Assembly (NCBI GenBank): GCA_026367775.1
Contig: CP111163.1
Span: 1,240,001-1,304,000, forward strand
Reading direction: 5' to 3'
Origin: Exserohilum rostratum
Taxonomy: Eukaryota > Ascomycota > Dothideomycetes > Pleosporales > Pleosporaceae
DNA: 64,000 nt
Shown here: in pieces, positions 12,270-24,297 of the stretch
Layout of the letters: every line of letters begins with the position of its first letter
Position numbering within the stretch: position 1 is the first letter of the stretch
The notes under the pieces: generated by a model
What the model saw: only the letters and a program-made list of their open reading frames with translations
What the model was told of the DNA's origin: nothing
The model's database searches: none
Translations under genes and position numbers: made by a program

Positions 12270-12884
12270 ATTGACTTTGATTTCAGAATTTGACTGGATA
12301 CAACTGAGAACAATGGGTAGGGGGCTTGAAGATGGATTTGAAAGCGGGGATTGCTAGGGGTGGAGGGTAGCCGAGCTGGTGAAGTTGAACAGTGTTGGCA
12401 AAGTGAACTCACAGTGAATTCGAGCTGCTTAGCGCCATTTTCAGCACATCCAGCAGGATTTATCTTGGCCGATACGTAAGGTTAGTGACTGGGTGGGTGA
12501 ATTTGTGCATCGAGAGGGAATTATGTGGTGAAATGTCGGGTTAAAGGCCATAATGGAGTGAGAGATAGACATAGTTAGTAAGACAAAGGGATAGTTCATG
12601 ATCAACAATGCATTCAATTGGAACAAAGTTAATCCAGCACAAAAACAAAACTTGGTTTCACAGGGTCAGTGAAACAAGGAGCGGTTGGTATTATGGGAAG
12701 AAGACAGTATTTCCAGCCAATCGTAGTTGTTCAAAATCTAATCATTCCATAATCCATCCACCCAGTTTGATCGTCAAACCCATATCCTCGGGTATCTCGA
12801 ATGTTTCATCAAAAAATTCCCAAATCTATCTGTCTCGCCGCCTTGCTCACACTCACTCATCTCTAACCCTTCTTTCAAACAGCC
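12270..12884. other. Intergenic region
   Basis: Promoter side of the preceding minus-strand gene and the terminator side of the next. Short open frames only; nothing recognised. Confidence 0.5.
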
Positions 12885-13844
12885 TCATAGTGCAAAGGAC
12901 CTGGGATTGCACATGCCCAGTCTCTTCTGCCAAACGCGCGCTACAATGACGAAACTCTCGCTCCAGACATCCCAGTCCTCTACTACATTGGGCTGGAACC
13001 ACTGCCCCCCTGTTGCACCAACGCTCTGAACTTTGCCCCCGCCTGGCTCTTCCCGTTCAGTGCTCTGAGGCGCGTATGCAATCAGTCCGTAGCACTCTAA
13101 TTCTGCCACTTTGCAAGGCGTGAAAAGAATTTGTTTAGCACATTGCATAAGCGCTTTGGACTTGTCGGACGTGCGTCTCGTGGCCGGTGGGGAAAACGTG
13201 TAGTAGCCCAACGCATGTCTGCGGTCGTGGTAGAAATGCGGGAGGAACAGTACCGTTACCGGCTCATCGACTCCCTGCCTCTCATCACGTGGTGTGTTTT
13301 CCGCTGCAACATTCAGTTGTAGTTTGGGAAGCCGGCTCGTGGGGTGAAGATTCGGGAGATGGTTTATTGCAGAATTAAAGTTCATGAAGGGGAGGTTTTG
13401 CTGGGCTAGACGTGCTATTGCGAAGAAGATGGCCGGGTTGGTAGCCGTGCATTTGTAGATTTGGTAATTGTATTCTTCCTTACGAGCGGGTGGGATGGGT
13501 GGGTTCAAGTATCGGGTCCCATATTCGGGCTTGTCGTTGACATCTTCTTCTTGTTTGACTTCGTCCTCTTGGTCATCTGCAACAGGTGAGTCCGACGGGT
13601 TCGGCCTACTGTGATGGTACTCATCGATTTCTGTGCAGGTATGTGTGTGGTATTTGGTCACGGAAACTCGGTATAGGTAATGTTCAACGCCTGCTCTTCG
13701 CTTGGTGGTACCCGCCTCCACACTGTTCACTACTATGTCGTCTTGGTGAGACCACCATGGATCGGGACACCGACATTGGTTCCGTGCAGGCGCTGAGTTT
13801 AGTGTGGCTGAAGGAGCAGTCCTACTAGGTATGCGCTTGGCCAT
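12885..13844 (-). CDS. Hypothetical protein
   Basis: Open frame of 319 residues from the first in-frame ATG (13844; MAKRIPSRTAPS). Contains an acidic stretch (about residues 90-115) and a C-terminal region with aromatic and cysteine residues (QIYKCTATNPAIFFAIARLA; FYHDRRHALGYYTF). No family recognised, no signal peptide, no membrane segment. The frame is open further upstream to 13970 but without an ATG, so a missed upstream exon is possible. Coding status rests on the length of the frame and on codon use. Confidence 0.55.
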   Translation of the reverse strand: MAKRIPSRTAPSATLNSAPARNQCRCPDPWWSHQDDIVVNSVEAGTTKRRAGVEHYLYRVSVTKYHTHTCTEIDEYHHSRPNPSDSPVADDQEDEVKQEEDVNDKPEYGTRYLNPPIPPARKEEYNYQIYKCTATNPAIFFAIARLAQQNLPFMNFNSAINHLPNLHPTSRLPKLQLNVAAENTPRDERQGVDEPVTVLFLPHFYHDRRHALGYYTFSPPATRRTSDKSKALMQCAKQILFTPCKVAELECYGLIAYAPQSTEREEPGGGKVQSVGATGGQWFQPNVVEDWDVWSESFVIVARVWQKRLGMCNPRSFAL

Positions 13845-14143
13845 AATTTTGGTAATGTTGGCTATCTTTGATGTATCGGCGGCCGTGATGGGATCATTCA
13901 GTTTGACATCTGGGCAGTGTGAAGAGTTCGCTTGGGAGTCAGAGCTATTGAATGTATGGAGCAATAACAAGAAAGAACCAGTTTTGTGATTACTGTGAAG
14001 GTGAAAATATGCTCATAGGTTGTTGGTACTGTCAACTATGGATAGAGGGCCGGGTCTGTGCGCAGGACGCGTTTGTGGTTCACCCTCTCACTGCACGCTA
14101 GCAATCTTGCACAAACTTGGAGGTTGTATGATGAAAATGATTC

Positions 14144-16573
14144 CTAGTCCGAATCGTCATCTGTGTCCTGTCCAAGTACCAGCGATATCTTGTCGTCGTC
14201 ACTGTCGTCATCAACGCCGCCTTCACCTGGATCAGGGAGCTCAGGTGCTACAGAAGCGGTGCTGGTAGCAGTGAAATCTGAGGTGGCCGACGCTGTCGCA
14301 TCAACAGGGCTATCTTTTGAAGCCTTTGTAGCTGCAGGAACAGGCGGTATAGGATGCGTAGACCGTGGTTCGTCTTCGTCTGTTCGTGCGCGCTTCGAAG
14401 GCGAGCGAGGGCCTTCGTCGTTCATCGGACGCTTTGTGTCGCTGGATCCCGATGCTCCCGAGGGAGGCTCATGTAACACATTGGTGCGTGATCGAGTTGT
14501 CCTTGCAGAAATGGAGACAGGCACTCCGGCGTTCAGCGTACCTGCCATTGCAAAGTCTCTCACATCCGTGCTAGTCTTCGCAGACTCTTCCAACAGTTCA
14601 TCTTGTTCTTGTTTTGAACTTTCGTCAGTTGGCTCTTGGGTTTGAGTTTCCTCCCCTCCCTCCTCCTCCTCCTCTTCTTCTTCTTCGACATCCATTTCGT
14701 TCTCTTCTTCGTCTTCATCCAGCTCTTGGCCACCTAGGCGGATGACTGGCATCCGTGGCCTTAACATGCCCTCAACATCCTGTTCAGCTGGGAAGGATCG
14801 TGCCATCAGTGGCAGTATACTTGCTGCAGGCTTGCCAAACTTTTTGCTTGGCGGCGGGTTCAGTACACTAGCCACCATAGCTTCTTTGTGTTGTGCGAGA
14901 ATGGCGGTGCGGTCTAGGCGAGCCCGCATGGAGTCGGACAAATATTGAGCACGGATGTTGGTTAGAAGTATAGGAAGAAGGTCGTGAGCGGCTTGAGCCA
15001 ATCCTGTGAAACCGGCGACAGGATTGCTAGTACCTTTAGAGGCATTGAGGAAAGCGTCAGCATTTGCGGTAGTCTGTGCCTGTATGTTGCCATTTGCCTT
15101 GGTCTGATTGGGGACTTGCTTCTCCGTACTGGTGGTAGCCACCGATGGAAGCAGATCGTCGCAACATGAGCGGATGAAGGGCAAGAGAGAGTCAACAGTA
15201 GACTTGTGGAATGCGACTCCTGATCGCTTCAGTAGGACTGCAATTGCCTCGTAGCATGCTGTTCTAATTTGGATCGTGTCTTTCTCGGCATTGAATACCC
15301 AGACAAGCTGATCGACAACAATAGGATCGAATGCAATAGTGCTTGCTTGTGACCTGTGCGCTAGTGCCAAAAGTACCTCAATTGCTGCGACGTGCACTTC
15401 TGGGAGTAATAACCAGAGGGATTCGCGCTCCTCTTTGCTGACTTGAGGGTTCAGGCGAACGGTGTTTTGAAAGTTTTTCTGAGACGATGCGGGAATGGTG
15501 AGGGAAAGCATCCTCGAGATCAAGTCGGTTATCAGACCAACATTCATGTAAACAGTGCTCGATGTGGGGCTTTCCAGATATTCCTTGATAAGATACAAAA
15601 GTCCTACCAACCTTTCACCACCCGCAAAGATGCCAGACCAGGGCGGGAGGCCTGAGCTAGGCTCTAGATCTTGGGCTTCGTCGTCAATAGTATGACCGTT
15701 TGCCAGGGGTGGCTCACGGGCACTGGATTGCCAATCTTCGACCACAGCGCGGAAAACGCGGTCTGCAGTCTGATGGGTGCTGTTCACAACGGTTTTGACG
15801 GATTTGGTCCAGTCTTCACCTGCAGTACCCTTTGGTGCACAGTAGGGCAACTGTACGTAGAGCTGGCGCGCAGCTGCGGCAATGTCGGAGGTGATTGCAT
15901 GTTTGGCACTGGCGGCCTCTTCTTGACTTATCTTGGTAGATGGCGTGGGTGTGACCAAGCGGGACAGGAGCGGATGAAGCTGCTTGAGATATGACCGGAA
16001 AATCGTGGGATGTCGCGGTAGAAGTTCGCTGAAGCTCTGCAGGATGGTTTCCAACAAGGAGCCCGGCGTAGAGGTCGTATTGGCGATTTGCAGACCAGAT
16101 TGCACAAAAGCTGTTAATGAAGGAGTTGTGATTTCGCGGACCAGGGTCGGGTATTCTCTAGTCAGGAAAAATATGCGAGTCAGAGTGATGATGCATAACT
16201 TCTTCAACGACGGCGGGTCGGGTTTATTCAAGAATCCCAAGAGACCGCGCACCCAGGGCAAACTCTTCTGCAGAGTTTCCCAACCGCCGACTTCAATGGT
16301 TGCCTTGATCAGGACGATGGCGCACCACCTTCCATGAGGAGTACGATCCTGGAGTAGAGTCGACAGTAGGGTCCGGTATTTATGCACGGCCACAGAGTAT
16401 TCTGAAGATGTCGCTTTGGTGCCCGAGGTCTGGGGCGAGGAGAGGATAGTTCTGCATGAGGCCAAGGATGCAGCTATAGCGGGCACGTGTTGAGGAAGCT
16501 GAGAAGTTGGCGTGGACGAGATGCGAAAACTGAGCGCCCGCAGCGTCGCCAATTCCGAAGCCAGGGGTGCCAT
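14144..16573 (-). CDS. RIX1: Pre-rRNA-processing protein RIX1
   Basis: Component of the Rix1-Ipi1-Ipi3 complex, which removes ITS2 sequences and helps Rea1/Mdn1 remodel pre-60S particles in the nucleoplasm. Single exon, 809 residues. The start at 16573 (MAPLASELATLRALSFRIS) is preferred over an upstream in-frame ATG at 16657, because RIX1 proteins begin near the ELATLRAL motif. The body is helical-repeat like (HEAT/ARM), and the C-terminal quarter is highly acidic (a Glu run near 14655-14700 and a final Asp/Ser-rich tail), as is usual in fungal RIX1. The gene is divergent from YPP1. Confidence 0.9.
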   Translation of the reverse strand: MAPLASELATLRALSFRISSTPTSQLPQHVPAIAASLASCRTILSSPQTSGTKATSSEYSVAVHKYRTLLSTLLQDRTPHGRWCAIVLIKATIEVGGWETLQKSLPWVRGLLGFLNKPDPPSLKKLCIITLTRIFFLTREYPTLVREITTPSLTAFVQSGLQIANTTSTPGSLLETILQSFSELLPRHPTIFRSYLKQLHPLLSRLVTPTPSTKISQEEAASAKHAITSDIAAAARQLYVQLPYCAPKGTAGEDWTKSVKTVVNSTHQTADRVFRAVVEDWQSSAREPPLANGHTIDDEAQDLEPSSGLPPWSGIFAGGERLVGLLYLIKEYLESPTSSTVYMNVGLITDLISRMLSLTIPASSQKNFQNTVRLNPQVSKEERESLWLLLPEVHVAAIEVLLALAHRSQASTIAFDPIVVDQLVWVFNAEKDTIQIRTACYEAIAVLLKRSGVAFHKSTVDSLLPFIRSCCDDLLPSVATTSTEKQVPNQTKANGNIQAQTTANADAFLNASKGTSNPVAGFTGLAQAAHDLLPILLTNIRAQYLSDSMRARLDRTAILAQHKEAMVASVLNPPPSKKFGKPAASILPLMARSFPAEQDVEGMLRPRMPVIRLGGQELDEDEEENEMDVEEEEEEEEEGGEETQTQEPTDESSKQEQDELLEESAKTSTDVRDFAMAGTLNAGVPVSISARTTRSRTNVLHEPPSGASGSSDTKRPMNDEGPRSPSKRARTDEDEPRSTHPIPPVPAATKASKDSPVDATASATSDFTATSTASVAPELPDPGEGGVDDDSDDDKISLVLGQDTDDDSD

Positions 16574-16872
16574 GATAGAATACCTTCCTTCTCTTGAAAC
16601 GATATCGACAGCCCGTCCTGCATAAGCTGGAATGCCTGGGTTGAAAGATGGTCGCAAAAAAGTTGATACCTCGGAGTTACGGTCGGGCCGTGTCGCGCTA
16701 GGGGTGCGGCAGGGATGGACCCGCTAGCTTGGCTGGGTGGAGACCACCGTTGCCGTTGGTCAGTGACATGTGTATGGCCCTGGCAGACATTGGCGCATTC
16801 AGTATTGCTACTCGAACATGATTGTACATGTATTGCGACTTTGTGTAGTTCCAAAGGCGTATCTTTAACACC
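16574..16872. promoter_or_regulatory. Divergent promoter RIX1 / YPP1
   Basis: About 300 bp between the start codons of two divergently transcribed housekeeping genes, so both promoters must lie here. The CACTAGCGCC-type and GGTCAGTGACATG segments were noted, but no consensus site was identified. Confidence 0.6.
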
Positions 16873-19800
16873 ATGGTGGTATGTCCATATATCTCTCTGC
16901 CTGACTTGTCTAGGCAGTAGTGCCCTTGCAAAGCAACGTCATGCTCCGCGCCGGTAGCTTACAGCAATACAGAACGCCCCTGAGAACGAGAAAGCGAAGC
17001 GCTACATACAGCAATTGGACGAGGCAAGATGCGCTGGACGATGGAATGACGTCCCCGAGCTGTGCAGGAAGGTTGAGAAGCACGCGCCGCACCGGAAATG
17101 TCAGCAGAACCCGTCGATGAATTTGGTCTTTGTGAGGGCTAACGCCAGTTGAAGGCCTCACCCTTACAGCGCGGTCCGAGGCACAGATAGCTGCCTATAG
17201 CACCCAGCGCCCTTCAACCGCCTCTTCGAACGCCTCCGCCGGTCTGTCGAACATCGTGCCCTCCCTCCTCACCGCCATCGACGACGAAGGAACCCACGAA
17301 CAAGATGCATTCCAGGCCACCGTCTGTCTTGGATGGACGCACTATGTCCTCGATGAACCCACCCTTACAGTCGAACGACTTCCTAAGGACTTTGGGGCAG
17401 TCGCAACGGAGCTGTCTGGCGAGGCAGGCACGCTGCATGGATGGTCTCGAGTGTGCCTGGTAAAAGGCACCTATCTTAGAGGTAGCTTCCACAGCCTCTC
17501 CCTAAAAGCAAACCTCGAGTCTGACATATGTAGGTTCCGCCCTCGAGAAGACTGGCGCAGTCGGCGAGGCAGTCACGGCCTACTCGTCCATCATGCCCTG
17601 GCTATCTAGCACTTCCACACCAAACACCGAATCAGCCCAGTTCCACATGTGGGGCGAGCACTCCATCGTCCGGCTCTGCCAGCTCTCAGACCAGTCCAGC
17701 GACACTGGAGAGAACATCAACGCCTTCGATGCTCTACGCACGTACCGATACTGGGCCAAGTTCTGGGATGCGTCTAAGAACAGCACTTCCGATGCCGACG
17801 ACTCTGCACGACACCGACGATTGGCATGGAAGGCATACTATGACTCACTGTCAACGATACTGCGTCGCAATCTGCCATACGAGCCTGATAATACGCCGGT
17901 CCTTGCTGAGAAGCCCTCTGCAAACTCTCAGTCAGATATGCGATTGAGGCAGAGGGCCGAGCTAAAGCGAGTCGAGGCTGTATATGAAAACTTATTAATC
18001 CAAGAGACAAAGTTTCCAAAGGCTAGCGAAACCAACCATGAGGTCGAAGAATGGGTGGACTCTGTCATGGACAATTGGCGCTTACTCTGCGGTCCAACGT
18101 GGACTGACGAGGATCTCGGAGAAGGAGGCAAAGAAGGCGTGGCCCGGGGCGTGCTCGATGTAAGTTTTCTAGTATTCCCTTCTCTCAAGGTGGTACTGAC
18201 GGCGTCCAGATTCTCTATCGTGCAGCTACGAAGACATACCACTCGACCCAAATATTGCGCAACCTCTTCGTCGTTCACGCATCCCTGGCCGAGCCTGAGC
18301 TGGCGTACAAGGCCTATGACGCCTACGTAGAGATCATTACACGAAACAAGGACCGAGAAGAGAAGACAGGAGAGCTGGAAGCCGGCATAGACGATGACAG
18401 CACCGTCCTGAGAACGTCAGCAGAAGCCATTAGAATGCTCTGCCGCTGGGGATCCAGGAAAGAAGCTGAGAAGGCACTCGAGATAGGCCACAGCATTGAG
18501 CACTGGCTAGAGCAGGCAGAGCACCGTCAGTCGACATCTCATGCAGGCACTGCCACCTCGGCTGTCGCAGCAGTGGAGCCTACAGCCCTGGCAGCAGCCT
18601 ACTGTGCCATTGGCGTCAGTCAAGCTCACTGGGCGCGGCTAACCTATGATGTCGAGACACGGTCGAGCATCCAAGCTAAAGCTGTCCAGTATCTGCGAAA
18701 AGCGCTTTCACCGAGTCTTGGTGACGAAAACAATCTGGAAGCTCTGTATGCGCTAGCTTTGACACTAGCAGAAGCAAGGGACATTCCAGGTGCAATCAAG
18801 GTTGCCAAGCGTGCGCTCTCCCCAGCAACAAAAGGCACTACACTTAGCGCCGATGGGGTTCTTTCTGATGGCATCGCAAGCGAATTTGGCCGGGAGCGCA
18901 AGTTAATACCAGTCTGGCATCTTTTAGCCTTGTTGCTGTCATCGCGGTCTGATTTTACTGCTGCTGAGCGAGCTTGTGATGCAGCTTTTGAGCAGTTCGG
19001 CGAGCCTACCGTTTTGTTTGGCGGTGGCAGCGATTCTGGGGCCTTCCGCAGTGAGCATCTAAATGCCGCTGCTGGCCAAGGCAACCTGGACTCTGGTGTT
19101 GTGGACCGCATGGAGCGCTTTGAGAAGAACAACATCTTGCAGATCAAGATGACCCAACTGACCCTCCTCGAAATCACCGACGGTGCCACTGCTGCGGTAG
19201 ATGGATGTGATGAGCTGCTTGCATTATACGGCCGACTCTTTGGTGACCCAGCAGCAGATGTCATCAAGCCACCCACTCCTCCTGCGGCTCTAGCGCCACC
19301 AAAGACTGCAACGGGTGCTGGAAAAGGAAGCATCTTCCGTGGACGAGGTGCAGTCAGGACTCAGCAAGAAAACATCGCTCGCAATGCATCTGCTGTCAGC
19401 TCCAAGACAGCTACCACGCAACCAGATCAGGCTCCTGCCATTCAAGTAAGCAACAATGAGACCGCCACCGATGCAGGCTCTCATCACCGACATCATCTAT
19501 TTCATCACAAACATGATGATGGCCAAGCTGGTGTCACGTCGAGTCCTGGCAGACTACGCAAGCACCGTTCAACTAGTGTTGGCAAAGAATCCATTGCAGA
19601 AGTCCCGCAACTCCCTGAAGCCGGACATGATGGCTCTCCGATACCCAATGGCACTGTAGATTCCAATAACAATGGTGAGAGACCGCTGCGGCCTATCCAA
19701 CACAACCTGGATCATTCAGCTCCACCACTGGGTCATGCGGAACACCCACCCAGACAAGACACACGTCTTCCATCCCGAGTCCCACGCGCAGATTATGTAC

Positions 19801-20627
19801 CCCCCGATCCTTATTTCTCCAAGATTCAAGAGCGCCGACAAAAGGTGTCATTATTGGTCAGCATATGGATCTTAATCGCTGGGCTCTATGGAAGAGCACA
19901 CATGTACCAAGATGCGAAGGAAGCCGTGGCAGAAGCAGTTAAATTGGTCGAGACGTTCGAATCAGAGGTTTCTACAGAGTCTGCTACAGCTAAGGCACTT
20001 GCTGACAAAGGATGGGGCGGTGGAAAGAGCGTAGAAGAATTGTGGGCTGATGTATACGCTGCGGTAAGTAACAAACACTGTCATTGCAAGGCATTTGCTA
20101 ACTTTTCGAAGCGTGGGGAACTCCTTGTTGCCCAATCCTTGGCACACGAAGCCCGTGCAGACTTTGAGCGAGCACTTCAGCATTTTCCAGATCATCCTGA
20201 GGGTATCGTTGGTCTTTCAAACATACTTTTGGATATATACAACGAAACATTACCTCTGGAGCCTGTCGATGCCACAGATACACTGTCTACATCTCTTCCC
20301 TCATCGGCCTCGTCTATCGAAGCGAGTCCATCGATTTCGCAATCACAATTCCTTCGTTCGCATACACCTTGGGCTGGGAACCAACTCTCACCGCCACAGC
20401 TGACACGCCTCGCGGCGCGTGATCGCGCATACGGACTGCTATCAAATCTCACGAAACTTGGCAGTGGTTGGGATTACTCGGAAGCTTGGTATGCATTGGC
20501 TAGAGCTTATGAAGAGAGCGGACAAATCGAAAAGACAAAGGAGGTGCTTTGGTGGTGTGTGGAATTGGAAGACACGCATCCTGTGCGAAACTGGAAGACA
20601 GTAACAACTGGAGGGTTTGTGTTATAA
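16873..20627 (+). CDS. YPP1: TPR cargo-transport protein YPP1
   Basis: Ypp1/EFR3-partner type TPR protein, which recruits PI4-kinase Stt4 to the plasma membrane and takes part in endocytosis. Six exons: 16873-16878, 16973-17099, 17149-17481, 17534-18159, 18210-20063 and 20112-20627, total 1153 residues. Exon 1 is only six bases (Met-Val), after which NAPENEKAKRYIQQLDEAR follows. The 48-bp last intron (20064-20111) is divisible by three and can be read through without a stop. TPR-like helices lie before about 19240 and after 19850 (AKEAVAEAVKLVETFE; ALARAYEESGQIEKTKEVL). Between them is a disordered His-rich linker (HHRHHLFHHKHDD). The second junction (49-bp intron, donor GTCAGC) is the least certain. 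Confidence 0.87.
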
Positions 20628-20781
20628 TGTTTAAACAGTAGTAGTGCTTAGACTTGGCAGGATCTATGCCCCGAACAATCAACATGACCTCATTCAGAAT
20701 ACCGCTGCAGAACAATTATCCCTTCCAGGGGATCATATTTGCACGTGCTAAGGTAGAGACCAACCCGTTCCCTATACATGA

Positions 20782-21171
20782 TCATGTAAAACAAGTTCCA
20801 CTCCAATCGTCACCCCCAAGTATACCCCTACGCGTATACTCAATCTCCTTACACTGCTCGTCAAACAATTCTTTGATTTGCTGTCGATCAGAATCAGGCC
20901 GATCTATATAGCATATGCTCACTCCGGAAATTTCAAATACGGGTCGCCCTTGGACCGGTCGAGAATTGCGATCATCAAAGCCTAGGCGGCAAATTTGACG
21001 AGAGCGGTTGTTGATGGTGGCTAGTGACCAAGGTGAAGGCCCAAAGCACCGGCATCGAAGTCCAGCCTGTAAGGTGTGAGTTGTAATTAGGAGTGAGCCC
21101 TCTTAATCGAAGAGACGTACACTTGCTGCGCCAGCGAGAAACAAGATGGTAACAAGCAGGTTAGACTTCAT
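20782..21171 (-). CDS. Small secreted cysteine-rich protein (6 Cys), effector-like
   Basis: Two-exon gene: 21171-21121 and 21066-20782, 111 residues. Exon 1 encodes a clean signal peptide, MKSNLLVTILFLAGAAS, and ends exactly where a 54-bp intron (GTACGT...TTACAG) begins. Exon 2 encodes about 94 residues with six cysteines (CRC, ICR, ICY, QCK, TCF). Cysteine count, size and signal peptide suggest an apoplastic secreted protein. No family was recognised. The stop TGA is at 20782-20784. The intron splits the gene just after the signal peptide, as in the other two small secreted proteins in this window. Confidence 0.7.
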
Positions 21172-22058
21172 ATTTTCAGCTGCAGTTGACTCTAGCAGTG
21201 AGGAATACAAGAGTAATCTAAAAGGACGTTGTTTTGGGAACAGCTGTGTAATTTGTTACGATAAGAAGAAAGATAGCGACTCAAAGCCCTTATATCTGTG
21301 CAAACGAAAAAAAATAACCCCCAAGAGCCTTGAACGGGCCGAGCATGTAATAATACCGATAGGTTTTAACATCATGCTTGAACTAGTTTATAACGCAGTT
21401 TAGGCTCTAAGAATTGTGTGCGTTGCCTAATAGTATGCACCCAGTAAGCACTTGACAGTATTCGGTTTACTCTACGTAAATACGAGGAACTATAGCAGAT
21501 ATAGAAAAGGTGATTCCGTAAGCCTCCGCAATTTTACAGGGTTAACAATGGGGTTGCTCAGACTTGGCAGTTACCATACCCCGAGTAGTCGATGTAGCCT
21601 TGTTTATGATATTGTTGCCAAGTTTACTCCCGTGACGAGGTATTGGAGCGGCATGGTTGCCAAATTCTTGTTTTCTTTTTTCCAGTGAAGGATGTAGTTA
21701 TGACATATCGATATGAACTAAGTGTGGCAGAGGTGGCCATTGGTTCGCTTGGGGGATATGATTGTGTCTTTTAGTGAAGCCATGGGACAAAGGAGGTCTA
21801 AACCAATCATGGTCTGAGTATTAAGGAACTAGGTTCAGGGACAGCAATTGCGAAATTCCTTAAGAGAGGGAAGTATGTGCGCTCATCGCTGTCCTTCGTG
21901 ATGGTGAGTGCGAGTGCTGTGTCACAGCAGCGCGCATCCTTCAGGTACATGGCCAACAATTGGTATCCGAGACGATGACTGACTTATTCTAGGTTGCGCC
22001 CAACAACATAGTACCAGGACCATTACCCTGGTCATTTCCAGCTTGCGTTTTGAAGACA
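21172..22058. other. Intergenic region
   Basis: Divergent region between the secreted-protein gene and the F-box/2EXR-like gene. AT-rich; only short open frames, none convincing. Confidence 0.5.
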
Positions 22059-23045
22059 ATGGGATTTCCAATGCTCTCGTATCCCTCGGCGTTCGGGTTA
22101 GAGCCGGCAGCTTCTGGCACGACCAATGACTCGCCAATGCCATTCCGATTCTTGGACCTCCCCAAAGAGATACGTCTTATGGTCTATGAGAGGTTTTTGG
22201 TGACTACGTACCGGGACGGAATTCCTCTGAAGGATGGCCAATACGGATTTACGCTCGTCACCACGGTGGTGCCAGGTATTTCGGTGCTAGCAACTTGTCA
22301 TCAAATCAAACTGGAAGCATCGCACACCCTGTTACCAGTACTACAGAAGGTGCTTTTGGCGCCGCCAATTGTTGCCATTGAAGCAAGTCACCTTTTTACT
22401 CTGATCGATCTAGAGAGATGTTCTTGCTCTCCCGGCATTACTCTTCTGGGAAAAGTCGTGTCTTGTTTACGTCATCCACGAACAGTCGGCAGGATAATGC
22501 GTTACCGACGAGGGCGATTGACAACACAGCAACTGTGGAAAAGGTTGCGTTTAGGGCCGCTCATCAAGGCAGACGATGAAAGACGTCTGAGGGCCTTTGC
22601 CCGCTTCATTCTGCGCGCTGCAAGATACATTTCGAGCAAACCCTCGACCATATATGCGTATCCGCCTCTCAGCGTGGTTATTGAGGTCCCGGACACTTTC
22701 CAAGGCATGCCATATACTGTGTCGACTTCGTACATAAGGAGCGTTGCCTACAAAGTGTTTGGACCAGGAATTTCACCGCCTCCACCAACGACTACGGTCG
22801 TTGCGGACCTTCCATGGCTGCTTTCACGATTCGCATTCCGCATGTCGATACTGTGCCGCTTTTACAGCGTCGTAACCTTGGTCGTCAAGCTCAGGCTCGT
22901 GGAGATAGGAAAGACGGGGCGGTACGTCAGCAAGCAGGGCTTTCAAATGGCGCTTATGCGTGGTTTGGCTGGTGCCGGGTGGATGGGCAGGGGTGTCCTG
23001 TACTTTGGTGGGAGAGCCACAAAGGCAATCAGTGAGGAGGTTTGA
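22059..23045 (+). CDS. F-box/2EXR-like fungal protein
   Basis: Frame of 328 residues from the first ATG (22059, MGFPMLSYPSAF). Residues about 28-45 (PFRFLDLPKEIRLMVYERFL) match the short leading helix of the F-box-like / 2EXR group of fungal proteins, where F/L-x-x-LP-x-E-I-R-x-x-(I/V)-Y is the hallmark. The rest is helical and hydrophobic, without a recognised domain. Such proteins are many and mostly uncharacterised; ubiquitin-ligase adaptor function is not shown here. Confidence 0.7.
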   Translation: MGFPMLSYPSAFGLEPAASGTTNDSPMPFRFLDLPKEIRLMVYERFLVTTYRDGIPLKDGQYGFTLVTTVVPGISVLATCHQIKLEASHTLLPVLQKVLLAPPIVAIEASHLFTLIDLERCSCSPGITLLGKVVSCLRHPRTVGRIMRYRRGRLTTQQLWKRLRLGPLIKADDERRLRAFARFILRAARYISSKPSTIYAYPPLSVVIEVPDTFQGMPYTVSTSYIRSVAYKVFGPGISPPPPTTTVVADLPWLLSRFAFRMSILCRFYSVVTLVVKLRLVEIGKTGRYVSKQGFQMALMRGLAGAGWMGRGVLYFGGRATKAISEEV

Positions 23046-24297
23046 GGCGGTGTCAAATGTGGCGTGCCTTGTGTTACTGCGACTTTGGCTGTTCCAAGGA
23101 GGATGACATAGTTGGCCTGCATTGAAGCGATGACAAGCTACGTTCAACGACCCATTTTATGCTCTGAAAGTGTTACGTTGTAAGCTGAGGAGGGGGTGGC
23201 GGAGCAATGAGGGTATCGCTGGCGATTGAGGACTGCTCGGAGTCGTCAAGACGGGTTCTGTGGCGTCAGCTCTAATGCATGATGGATATGGTTGACATTG
23301 TTTCAGAATGCTGGCCTGCTAGTGTAATAAGCATTTGGTGATACATGGCATGGCGAACCGGTGGTGGGCGTGTAGGTGTATGTATGTACTATAGAGCAAC
23401 GGAACACAGCGACCGGTCGAGGTGGGGAAGGCGCGGCCCGGACCAGTTTAGCGCGGACTTAGTGCCGACCCTGCATGTGGTGCTGTTGCCACCTGGACCC
23501 TCTTCTTTCCTCCGATCTCAGCGCTGCCCCCGCCTTAGGAATGTATTGTATCAGCATGCAAAAGAGAGGGAGGTGTACATGGCGAGAATTGAGTCTCCCA
23601 CACGTGCAAGTACCATGCAAAAGACTCCAGCTGTCCGGGACACGATGCCGTCAGCGCCGAGCAACGACCCCGCACCCAGCAAATGTACAATGGACATTCA
23701 CACAGCCACCATGACGACCCCTTGGCACACGGACATGTCGCGAATCGCAAAACAACGCACCCAGGCCCCACTCAGGATGCAGGCTGAAGTCACGCCACTG
23801 GGCTCAAGCCACTCACACTCAGCCACGGGGCGCTTTCATCGCTGAGCTGCCATGTCGAATCCTTGGCGCCCGCCCGCTCCCTCACCGACCCGTCAACTTG
23901 GTCTGGCACCGTCTCACACCCACTATTGCCTCGTCTACCCGCCTGCGCCCTTCGTTCAGGCACATGGTGCAAACGGCCGGCGTTTCCAGGCCAGAATCCC
24001 GGCCAGGCCTGGCGCCAAATGCACAATCGCGACGCGTATCCAAAAGAGTCGCCCAAAGGGTGGGTCTGGAGGGGAACGGCGCCCTCGTTGTTTGCTTAGC
24101 GTGACGGGTCTCTCTTGCTTCACATGTGGCGGGGTTGTCGGTCATCGGCTTGAGCTCCTCTCCTCTCCTCTATAAAGCCCAGAGCCTCCTCTCTTCCACT
24201 GCACTCGTCTCCAATCTCCAATTCCAATTCAAACTCTCCGCTTTCAAGTCTCCACTTTCACTTCACATCTCCGCAACAACCCTCTATACCGTCCACC
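23046..24297. other. Intergenic region with GC-rich promoter of the CVNH gene
   Basis: GC-rich for the area. Several overlapping open frames on both strands (for example 23345-23845) are not credible genes. The 3' end carries the TATA box and a CT-rich leader of the CVNH gene. Confidence 0.5.
24171..24176 (+). promoter_or_regulatory. TATA box of the CVNH gene
   Basis: TATAAA, 122 bp upstream of the CVNH start codon, followed by a CT- and CA-rich leader typical of strongly expressed fungal genes. Confidence 0.6.

Noticed and set aside
23345..23845. 166-residue open frame on the plus strand
   Set aside because: Low-complexity composition, overlaps open frames on both strands in a GC-rich promoter region, no domain.
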